NCBI GenBank assembly: GCA_015657535.1
Contig: JADHZB010001768.1
Coordinates: 34,012-49,586 of the forward strand
Direction of reading: 5' to 3'
Source: Nephromyces sp. MM_2019
Taxonomy: Eukaryota > Apicomplexa > Aconoidasida > Nephromycida
Length of the DNA stretch: 15,575 nucleotides
A program made the position numbers and the translations under genes. The first letter of the stretch is position 1. Each line of letters opens with the position of its first letter. Below the pieces are notes generated by a model. The model worked only from the letters and a program-made list of their open reading frames with translations, did not search any database and had not been told where the DNA came from. Shown here piece by piece: positions 1 to 8,773 of the stretch.

Positions 1-89
<89 letters not shown>
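1..89. repeat. (TG)n microsatellite in a synthetase intron
   Basis: An uninterrupted TG dinucleotide run opens the window. It lies just downstream, in the sense of the minus-strand gene, of the donor GTTAGT at 103, so it is intronic; the transcript carries it as (CA)n. Its full length is unknown because it reaches the window edge. Confidence 0.95.
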
Positions 90-91
<2 letters not shown>

Positions 92-1761
92 TGGATCACT
101 AACCACTTGGCAAGCGGCATCAGTTATGCGATCTCTAAGACTTGCTGATGAAAAACCAGCAAAGACCACACTAAAAATGTGACAGTGTTGTAATTAAAAT
201 GTGTAGAATTGTGTGTGTAGAATTGTGTGTGTAGAATTGTGTGTGTAAAGTGGTGTGTGTAAAGTGGTGTGTGTAAAATGGTGTGTGTAGAATTGTGTGT
301 GTAAAATGGTGTGTGTAAAATGGTGTGTGTAAAATGGTGTGTGTAAAATGGTGTGTGTAAAGTGGTGTGTGTAAAATGGTGTGTGTAAAATGGTGTGTGT
401 AGAATTGTGTGTGTAGAATTGTGTGTGTAAAATGGTGTGTGTAGAATTGTGTGTGTAGAATTGTGTGTGTAGAATTGTGTGTGTAGAATTGTGTGTGTAA
501 AATTGTGTGTGTAAAATGGTGTGTGTAAAATGGTGTGTGTAAAATGGTGTGTGTAGAATTGTGTGTGTAAAATTGTGTGTGTAAAATTGTGTGTGTAAGA
601 TTATGTGTGTATGAATATGTGAGATAAAGTAGTATAGTGATAAGAGTTTATATAAGAACATGTAGTGTGTGTCGAAGATGCCCATCTATTTAGACTATAA
701 AGCAATGTATGTGCGTATGTATAGTGTGTGTGTATGTTTGTGTAGTGTGTATGTATGTGTGTGTGTGTAAGCTGTATACCTATGAACAGCTCCAATTCTT
801 GCACACGCCAACATACAGAAAACAGTCTCTGGGATCATTTGCATATATATACACACAACATCCCCCTTTTTAACACCAAGGTGTTTTAATAAATTTGCAC
901 ACTTACACACTTGAGCTAAATAGATATTAATTATAAATGTGTAAATATATTTATGTGTGTGTGTATATAACTGTATTTTATGTTCAAGTTAATTTGTGTG
1001 TGGGGATGTTTATTTATTGGTGTAGAGGGAATGTATTTATATATGTGTGTATGTATGTATATATAATGCTTTGTGTGTAGGTGGGTATATGTAAATATGT
1101 ATACATAAATGTGTGTATATATAAATGTGTAAATATATAAATGTGAATGTGTATACATAAATGTGTATATATATATAAATGTGTAAATATATAAATGTGT
1201 ATATATAAATGTGTATATATATATAAATGTGTATATATATATAAATGTGTGTATATATATGTGTGTATATATATAAATGTGTGTATATATAATGTGTGTA
1301 TATATAAATGTGTGTATATATAAATGTGTGTATATATAAATGTGTATATATATATATATGTGTGTATATATAAATGTGTATACATAAATGTGTATATATA
1401 TATAAATGTGTGTATATATATGTGTATATATATATAAATGTGTGTATATATAAATGTGTGTATATATATGTGTATATATATATAAATGTGTGTATATATA
1501 ATGTGTGTATATATATGTGTATATATATATAAATGTGTGTATATATAAATGTGTGTATATAAATGTGTGTGTGTGTGTATAGGTAACTTACTTAGCAATT
1601 CTCTATACGAAATTTTACGAACATGTTCTGGGTCATCACCTTCCCAAACAATTGCAATTCGTTCTGGGTAGATTTCAGCCCATCTATCCACACAATTATC
1701 ACAAACCTGTATTACAAATGTGTGTGTGTAAATAAAATATTTATGTGTATGTATGTATAAA

Positions 1762-1801
<40 letters not shown>

Positions 1802-3589
1802 ATAAAAATAATATATATATGTGTGTGTGTGTATAAAATATTTATGGGTATGTGTGTATACAAATAATATATATTTATGTGTGTGTGTATAAAATATTTA
1901 TGGGTATGTGTGTATACAAATAATATATATAGGTGTGTGTGTGTATAAAATATTTATGGGTATGTGTGTATACAAATAAAATATATATGTGTGTGTGTGT
2001 ATAAAATATTTATGGGTATGTGTGTATAAAAATAATATGTGTGTAAGTAAACATATATATGTGTGTAAAAAATGTATATATATATTATATACAAGTACTT
2101 ATGTGTGTTGTATATGTGTTGTATATGTAGGTATAAGTGTATGTGTATATATATGTGTGTATATAGATGGGTATATATATATGTGTGTATATATATGTAA
2201 GTGTATGTGTATATATATGTAAGTGTATGTGTATATATATGTGTGTATATAGATGGGTATGTATATATGTGTGTATATATATGTAAGTGTATGTGTATAT
2301 ATATGTGTGTATATATATTATCATCTTACATTCATTTTTCCATTAAGAAACCAAGCTACATCAGCGTTTTCAAAGTCGCTGAATAAATAAAATCAAAATT
2401 TAAAATTGGTGTACTCAGAGTTAATATGTAAATAGTATAATTATATATACACACACACAAGCCAAAAGTTGTATTTAAGTGTGTAAACTAACCCTGAAGT
2501 TACTTTACTGAAAGGGTGTATCCATCGTAAATTACTGTAAGCCATCTACACACAAAAATATTTAAATAATTTCATTTTAAAGGGAAAGTTATAACAATTA
2601 AATATTACAAATAAATATATACACACACATATATATATATATATATATAAAGTGACCATTGACGCCTTTCAAATGTATATACGTGAAATCACACACATAC
2701 ATATATATACATACACACACACATACACATACATAACACACACATATACACACATATAACACACACACACACGCACTTCTTTCCAAAAATTCTCGGGATC
2801 TTCAATACTCCTTTTGTACATACTGTCATACATTTCCTGTTGTGTGTAGAGTTAATATAAATATGTAGAAAGCTTCACACACAGATAATTAATTAATTAG
2901 TTTCTAAAATGTGTATATATTAATAATGCACACACTGAGTATAATCTGATTCATCAGGTATCCCTTTTGTGTGTGTAAGGATGAAAATTAAAAACTCAAT
3001 TTATAAACATAAAACTGATGCACCCTACACACACATATATCAGGGAAAAAAATTAATCCCCATTACCTACACATATACACCTGCAGTACTTACACATACT
3101 TAGCTCATATTCATACACACAATAGCAGTATTCATACAGCAGCACAATTTATATACGCACACCTGTACTATTTACATATCGGTACAATTCATACATACGC
3201 ACACACATATTAGCACAATTCATACAACACGCACACAATATAAACACAATATGTGTACAATATATATACACACACACAAACGCACACACAACCCATACCT
3301 CCCACACGCACATACAACCCACACCTCCCACACGCATACACACACACACAACACACATCTCCTACACACACACACTCACACACAACCCACACCTCCAACA
3401 CACACACAACACACACACACACAACACACACACACACAACACACACACACACACACACACCTTGTTATATATATGACACCTCCCCTTATTTTGTAGGGAA
3501 ATATCGTACACCTCATCGACTGGGAAGGCGTTTTCCGTAAGATTAATGTCCGAAATTGCGTCGGCAATCGACGATTTATCGCCGTTCAT
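1..3589 (-). CDS. Acetyl-CoA synthetase, 5' part, multi-exon (3' part beyond window)
   Basis: AMP-forming acetyl-CoA synthetase makes acetyl-CoA from acetate, ATP and CoA. Seen on the minus strand: exons 2836-2777, 2545-2493, 2378-2330, 1706-1592, 915-780 and 170-104, joined by GT-AG introns in matching phase. The joined protein runs in family order: [64 protein letters not shown]. The first exon starts at the ATG at 3589 ([12 protein letters not shown], then ENAFPVDEV); an in-frame TTG lies just upstream. Its donor and the link to the exon at 2836 are not settled; a 32-nt mini-exon at 2963-2932 (IPDESDYTQ) is possible. About 190 residues are present of roughly 650 usual; the ATP-binding and catalytic lysine motifs lie outside. 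One oddity is IYMQMIPE where the family usually has IYMPMIPE. The family call is firm; localisation cannot be seen. Confidence 0.93.
199..600. repeat. 14-bp minisatellite, about 28 units, inside a synthetase intron
   Basis: The tract repeats GTGTGTGT followed by a variable six-base end: AGAATT, AAAGTG, AAAATG or AAAATT. About 28 units fit between 199 and 600, with decayed units at the right edge. It fills most of the 609-base intron between the exons 915-780 and 170-104. The minus-strand reading frame rich in Thr-His-Thr across it is a by-product of the repeat, not a protein. Confidence 0.93.
1040..1578. repeat. TG/TA compound tandem repeat filling an intron
   Basis: Irregular units of the kind AAATGTGTGTATATAT follow one another for over 500 bases, with unit lengths of about 12 to 20. 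They occupy most of the 676-base intron between exons 1706-1592 and 915-780. Purine-pyrimidine alternation is nearly unbroken, so hairpin or Z-DNA formation is conceivable. Confidence 0.9.
1766..1797. repeat. (TA)n microsatellite
   Basis: A run of about 16 TA units in the intron between exons 2378-2330 and 1706-1592, next to the 56-bp tandem repeat. It is perfectly self-complementary, and its length may be unreliable in an assembly. Confidence 0.9.
1812..2045. repeat. 56-bp tandem repeat, four near-identical copies
   Basis: The core TATAAAATATTTATGGGTAT begins at 1832, 1888, 1944 and 2000, a period of exactly 56. Each core is followed by GTGTGTATA, then AAATAATATATAT-type sequence and a TG run. 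A more divergent copy precedes it near 1731. The array lies wholly in one synthetase intron. Confidence 0.93.
2130..2318. repeat. Higher-order TG/TA repeat with GATGGGTA spacers
   Basis: A segment starting AAGTGTATGTGTATATATAT and containing ATATAGATGGGTA occurs at about 2135 and again at about 2221, an offset of 86. A third partial copy starts near 2286. It ends a few bases from the splice donor at 2329, so almost the whole intron is repeat. Confidence 0.85.
2598..2772. repeat. TA and CA repeats within an intron
   Basis: (TA)n at about 2629-2649 and several ACACAC runs up to 2772 fill the intron between exons 2836-2777 and 2545-2493. The + strand is now CA-rich, opposite to the introns further left. 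Confidence 0.85.
3250..3462. repeat. CA-rich repeat tract in the first intron
   Basis: ACACAC runs are broken by CCCACACCTCC-like pieces at about 3290, 3318 and 3388, followed by several ACACACAACACAC units. The tract directly abuts the first exon. The stretch 2845-3250 is also CA-flecked, and apart from the possible mini-exon at 2963-2932 I see no coding sequence in it. Reading frames on both strands here are low-complexity shadows. Confidence 0.85.
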
Positions 3590-4430
3590 TTTCAAATAAA
3601 ATTAAATTATTTGAAAAATGTGTGAGTGTAGTGTGTTTATAGGTATGTGTGTGTGTATAGGTATGTGTGCGTGTAGGGGTATGTGTGTGTGTAGGGGTAT
3701 GTGTGTGTAATTTATGGGTAGGTTATTGTGATAGGGAGTGTAGGGCAGGCGGGGGGGAGAGGGGGTTAAATTTATATTAGGGTTGTTATTATGGAGAGTG
3801 TATGGGTTGGTTGGATGTGTGTGTGTGTGTGTGTGTATGTGTGTGTGTATAGTGTTGGAGGGGTGGGTAGGGTTAGGACTTAATTTGTGTTTGTATGTGG
3901 TGAGATTTAATTGCCTGTTTAAGGTCAGACTTAATTTGGTGTGTATATTGGGAATTAATTGTGTGTGGGGAGTTTTAATTTTCGTGTGTGTGAGTATAAA
4001 TATGTATGGTGTAATATGTGCATATATTGAATTATTGGGATTGTGTATTTTATATTATAGGGTGTATGCAAATAAGTGGATATATATCAAGGTTTAAAGT
4101 GTAGTGGAAATTATATTGAACGAATTTATTTTTAAAATAGAATAATTTTAATAAATTTAAATGTATGTATGTGGGTGTGTGTATGTGTGTGAGTGTGTGG
4201 GTGTATGTATGTGTATGCGTGTGTATGTGTATATATGGATGGAAATTCAAATTTATAAAATTTTCCTCAGACAAATTGTAACTTTGAGCTAAAAATCCTT
4301 ATATAAAAAAAATGAAATTTGTTTAAAATATATCAATTATTCATTCATAAAATATATGATATAATGTAATATATATATAATGTATATGTGTATGTGTATT
4401 CACGATAATGTTTTAATCGTTCGAATATGT
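3590..4430. other. GT- and G-rich upstream region of the synthetase gene, no gene seen
   Basis: This stretch follows the first ATG of the synthetase and must hold its 5' leader and promoter; no TATA box or initiator can be named. The + strand has many GTGTGTG runs, GTAGGGGTATGTG units near 3660-3710, and a very G-rich piece at about 3735-3770 including G7. A 104-codon frame at 3783-4097 is rich in Cys, Val and Gly because it reads TG repeats, so I do not call it a gene. Confidence 0.7.
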
Positions 4431-4431
4431 A

Positions 4432-4620
4432 AGTTTAGGTATGTATGTAGGATGTGTGTTTGGGGTATGTGTTTAGGATGTGTGTTTAGGATATTTGTGT
4501 AGGATGTGTGTGTGTAGGAGATGTGTATAGGATGTGTGTGTGTGAAGTGTGTGTCTAAGGTGTGTGTATAAGGTGTATGTGCAGGGTGTGTGTGTAAAAG
4601 GTGTTTGTATAGGATATGAG
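4432..4620. repeat. Degenerate AGG-ATGTGTGTGT tandem repeat
   Basis: About a dozen units of 13 to 20 bases, each with AGGATGTGTGT, AAGGTGTGTGT or a close variant, run head to tail. They resemble the GT-rich tracts in the synthetase introns but with a G-rich start to each unit. Confidence 0.8.
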
Positions 4621-5456
4621 TCTAGGAATTTTTTTTTATAATTCAGTTTATTATTTGTGTGTAAAAATTCTAAAATTGTAAGTGCGTGTGTGAAGATATT
4701 ACTTAGGTTAATTGTTTAAAGCAATGCCAATTAACTAAATTAGCGTGGGTAACATTAAATATACGAATTCAGCAAGATGAACACGCTCTAGTGAATAATT
4801 ATATATATATATTATAAGCTCCAAACAAGTAGTGTGTGTGTGTCACGGTTCTGTGTGTTTGTTTATATATATAAAAGGTAAATATGTGCTAGTGCTTGTT
4901 GATGTATATGTGTGTAAGTAAATCTATGAAAATAAATATGCATGTATAACATGTTTCTATCTCAGCTATGTCAAACGGTTTGTCTAGTTGTTTGTATAAC
5001 TTAATTATGTGCTAGCTTAAGTTGGTTTGTGTATTTTGCATGCTGATTTAAGGGTGTTTTTTTGTGTGTGCTTTAAAGTTAAATACAATCGAGTTTATGT
5101 CTAAACGATTTACTTGGTAGTATATGTGAAATAAATTTAATAACTCAAATTTTGTATGTGTGACAAATGCCAGAATTCACACAGGAGATGAATAGCTAGC
5201 TGCTGTGTGATTAAATATGCAATAAAAATGGTGTAATATAATTTGTTGTCACAATTGAGTATGCATAAATATAAGCAAGAGTCGTGTGCTGCTTTATATG
5301 GCTAGCATTCTGTTTTGCAAGTTTGTGTTATAAATAAATGTAAAACAGCAAAGTAGAGTATGCTCTTTTATAAAAGTGTGTCAATAAAAATAAAAAAAGA
5401 GGTAAAGCTTGATATGCTATTTAAAATGTGTGTGCAATAAAATAAATATCAAATAT
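4621..5456. other. AT-rich intergenic DNA, no gene seen
   Basis: Between the synthetase upstream region and the tRNA I find no open frame above about 60 codons and no exon chain. Short recurring pieces of the type GTGTG followed by CAATAAAAAT or CAATAAAATAAA occur near 5208, 5376 and 5429. GCTAGC occurs near 5195 and 5302. Confidence 0.6.
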
Positions 5457-5461
5457 AAAAA
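5457..5461 (-). terminator. RNA polymerase III terminator of tRNA-Glu
   Basis: On the minus strand the mature tRNA end is followed after two bases by TTTTT, a normal polymerase III stop. Confidence 0.75.
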
Positions 5462-5463
5462 TT

Positions 5464-5535
5464 TCCCATGCCGGGAATCGAACCCGGGTCGTGCGGGTGA
5501 AAGCCGCATATCCTAACCGACTAGACTACATGGGA
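5464..5535 (-). tRNA. tRNA-Glu (anticodon TTC)
   Basis: On the minus strand 72 bases fold as a complete cloverleaf. The acceptor stem pairs TCCCATG with CATGGGA, the anticodon stem pairs GCGG with CCGC around loop CTTTCAC, and the T arm is CCGGG-TTCGAAT-CCCGG. The anticodon is TTC, reading GAA and GAG. The internal B box GGTTCGAATCC and a D-arm A box are intact. No intron and no encoded CCA are present. It stands alone, with no second tRNA nearby. Confidence 0.97.
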
Positions 5536-5694
5536 TGTTGAATATTAAATGATACATAACTAGATATCTGGCGAGACTAAGAGCAATAAATCTTCAATCT
5601 TACTAGGCCATCTGACGCTCTAGATATGTGTGTTAATAAAGGCTAAACTTAGACAACGAGTAGTGTCACGAGGAAGTTAAGCCTAGTATCTAAA

Positions 5695-5934
5695 TTAAAC
5701 TATAACCATAAGGATGGCGAGTAAAACGTTAACGCGTAAACAACTAATACTCGAAGATACCCCGAAGAGTTTCTTCAGCGCAGATTGACTAAATAGTGTA
5801 TCCCAAAATAACCCCCCCAACAAGAAGAATAAAAGAACACTCAAAAGATTAATCGAAGAAAAGAAGCCATGATGCAAGAAAAGATTGAAAAACATATAGA
5901 AAACTTTTAAAAACTTATTCCTTAGAGATAGCAA
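5695..5934 (-). pseudogene. Possible remnant of a membrane-protein gene
   Basis: This 79-codon frame is very hydrophobic, with stretches such as FYMFFNLFLHHGFF and LLSVLLFFLLGGLFW, enough for one or two membrane spans. It opens with a TTG-preceded or late start, has no visible signal for further exons, and is bounded by stops. AT-rich minus-strand DNA easily gives Phe and Leu codons, so it may be chance. Tandem membrane-protein families are known in Theileria, but I cannot tie this piece to one. Confidence 0.2.
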
Positions 5935-7718
5935 ATTTTAGGGAGATTTTAACTTTTTCTTTTAACTTTTAACTTGGACTCTTTAAATTACGTTCCCTCG
6001 TAATCTCCCGAAATCACGAAGTTTGCTAACTTTCCCGATTTCCTTATAATTTCGCACACGAATTTCGCTAGTTTAAAATTGAGCTAAGAGTTGCTAGAAA
6101 TCCGCGCCTGACCGTAAAGATTTGCACACACTATAATCTTCACCGCGCATAACATTAGTAAACCACTAGAAACTAATATAAAACCACACCCTCTAGTAAA
6201 CTAGCATCACTTCCACTTTGGATTACCCAAAACTCAATATCCAACCCAAAACTACTAGTATCTTCAACGCCACAAGGGGAACTAAAATACGAAACATTAG
6301 ATGATTTATATGGGCTTATGGGCAGCAATCAGCTAGGAACAGTTGCATACCTTAGGGCACTTAAATAAATGGGTGGGCGCTAAAGGCGAACCTAAGATAA
6401 CAAGTAGCTAGAAAGAATGTATCTCAACACCTAGCGTTCAATGTGCCGATCTTAGGCGCACAGTGAGGAAGAATTAGTGAGTTCTTTAATTCCTCCCAGA
6501 AGAACTTCGCGGTGTTAAAAGAAGAACGAAGAACGAGTTTAACTAGAAAATAGATTTTTATAAGAGAAATTTAACTTTTGATTTTTACCCCAAACTTCCC
6601 TATTTCACCCAACGTTTTACCCCATGCAAAAAACCCCTTTTACTCTCTAAATAGAACCTAGCAAAAATCGATAAAACTTAACTTTCCCACATTGAAGATC
6701 GATAATTTAGCTAAAAAAGTTGTACTAGAAATTAAGCACGTAGTAGAACCAGCTGCGGCCCTATCAATGAAATTAGTGAATTACTAAATAAAATTCTCTT
6801 TGAGTTTAGCACTGGAGTGTGTACTAAGAGTAGCCTAGTCGATAAAACGCTAATTCGAACGACTTCACCAGTACCCACCTCACTACCCAAGATAATCTAT
6901 TGATAAAAATGTATACAGACTAACTGCTAGAGATAAATAATTTCACTCATATTTCTACTGCATAGGGGACTCTAGTTGTTCAGTACTAAGATTAGTTAAA
7001 TTTAATCAATAAGACAGTTTGAGGGGATTAAACACAGTATCTTTAGATTAACAATAAAGTAAAGGTTATGAATGGAGTGCTTACAGTCAGCCAAGTCGTA
7101 TTCGAGAATAAACCGAAGATTATGTTCATAGTATAGTGACTGAGTTGGGCAACTTAAACTTGCCCAAAGTTAAGAAGAATCCAATTAACACTTGCAAAAG
7201 TCCCAAATAGGATGAAATATAGACACAAAAACAACAAAAAAATTTGCAATTTACGTTCATCAAAATAGCGAATTTTTTATTGATCTTTTAACTTATGGGA
7301 CGTTAAATCAAACCCTCGAATTACATTTGATCACTATTGTCCAAAAAAGCAAAAATAACTAACTTTGTCGATTTTTATGGGAAACTATTGAAAAATCATA
7401 GTTACTAATCTAGCCCAGTGACACTCTAGAACCTTACAACTTGTTGAGTAAATCGTCCACCTTACAATTTCCACCCACGCTACTGAAGAGATTTAGTAAA
7501 AACTAGAGTATATCTATAAAAATACGCATTATTAGCAAGAAACACTTTGTTCTAATCTAAAGTTAGTTAAAACTCTGGCACAATTACCTCTCTGGACGAT
7601 TACACTGGAATTCGACCCATGCTCCATTTATGTTTTATCTGGGCTACTCAGCTCCCAATGTAATGCAATCTCATATTTATTTAGGTGGGCTCATCGAGTA
7701 ATTCTGAATAGATGCAAA

Positions 7719-7729
7719 CTAAACCCTAA
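7719..7729 (+). other. Telomere-template-like 11-mer in non-coding DNA
   Basis: CTAAACCCTAA is about one and a half turns of the complement of a TTTAGGG telomere repeat. It stands alone, not in an array, inside the ORF-less block. A lone copy is what a telomerase RNA template would look like, but a chance match in AT-rich DNA is quite possible. Confidence 0.2.
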
Positions 7730-8773
7730 TCAATGTTGTGAAAGGTTCACGATTCAGGTTACATAAAACCCTGTAATTTACTTGGCCAAAACCCAAAGAA
7801 AAACTAAGAATCTTCATGAATGCTGAGTTCTTGAAGATGCAAACTTGAAGATGATTATCCCATTTGGCAGAAGAGCGCTTAAAATACAATTTATATTGCT
7901 TTTTATCATGTTAAAAAGCTTTCTTTTCCTTTTTCATACATTTTTTAGAAATTATAAAACTTTTATTCAAACTTCTCTTTAAACATTTGTTCCCTGCTCT
8001 AGACAATTTTATCCTACAAATTGAGACTTTCAATTACATGCTCGTTTTGCTCTCACCTTAACACAATAATAGAATGCCAGAAAATCTATCTCAAAGCGAT
8101 AAATTTTGTACATCTCTAATTTCAATGATAAACTTTAAACATTACTGAGATTTTGAAAAAAATAATTTGTGATTACAACAAACCAGTCTCACAGCATTAT
8201 AGACTCCAATTCAACATATTCACTTTTTTAAGTTTCATTTGAAACCATTTCACCTCAATTTTATTTATTTTTTCACAACTAATTTAACGAGGAAATTACA
8301 TACACATAAAATCCTACTAATGCAAAATTTATGAAGAAGAGAAAATAAAAACTACACTATCTTGACACTTAGACTTCAGGTCTTTCTCTACATGCTTGAG
8401 CTTTAAATTTCTCTTTTGATTAATGTCAACAAATACACTCACTGATGAAAGGAAGACTATCCGGCAATTTATTCCTGTTGAATTTGATCAAGGAAGTTTG
8501 GAAGACTCAATGCAATCACAATAAAATTTATTATAAAATTAAAATCTTTAGAATTTTAACGCATAAGGGATCATAACAAATAAGGTTTTATTTTACTTAA
8601 GATTTAAAGAAATTTATCAATAAACAACACAGCACTTTATGTTAAGAATAGTTTAACTAATTTTAATTTTTATATTGAAGCTTTATCACTGTTTAACAGT
8701 CATATTCGCTATAAGAATTTATGAATTACTTTCAGTATAAAAATAATGTGTTTTCTTATTTAGTTGGCTCCAT

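Larger units (their letters stand above)
5536..8773. other. 3.2-kb region without a credible protein gene
   Basis: All six frames are broken every few dozen codons, and I could not build a convincing exon chain. Long TG runs, abundant to the left, are nearly absent. The tetramer CTAG is strikingly common from 5570 to 7510. Pieces resembling each other lie near 5941, 6551 and 7261 (TTTAACTTTT-type) and recur with AACTTTCCC or AACTTTGTC plus CGATTT about 70-110 bases later, hinting at decayed repeats of 600-700 bases. The last part, 7880-8770, is plain AT-rich DNA downstream of the next gene's stop. It could be a long structured RNA gene, decayed family DNA or spacer. Confidence 0.55.

Noticed and set aside
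199..600. Array resembling a CRISPR at first glance
   Set aside because: Units are 14 bp with no unique spacers, and the DNA is eukaryotic.
194..685. 163-codon minus-strand frame rich in Thr-His-Thr-Ile-Leu
   Set aside because: It reads through the 14-bp minisatellite of an intron; its openness follows from the repeat.
931..1158. Minus-strand frame rich in Tyr, Thr, His and Ile
   Set aside because: It lies inside an intron and translates TG/TA repeats.
1989..2386. Two + strand frames rich in Cys, Val and Tyr
   Set aside because: They are antisense translations of intronic TG/TA repeats running into the exon at 2330-2378.
3149..3540. Several overlapping low-complexity frames on both strands
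   Set aside because: They translate the CA repeats of the first intron; only the MNGDKSS segment is a real exon.
3783..4097. 104-codon + strand frame with many Cys and Val
   Set aside because: It reads TG-rich DNA, with no recognisable motif, signal or splice structure.
4050..4274. Minus-strand His/Thr-rich frame
   Set aside because: Translation of a GT repeat from the opposite strand.
6630..6650. CCCCTTTTACTCTC, like the loop of U5 snRNA
   Set aside because: The flanks do not pair into the U5 stem and no Sm site follows.
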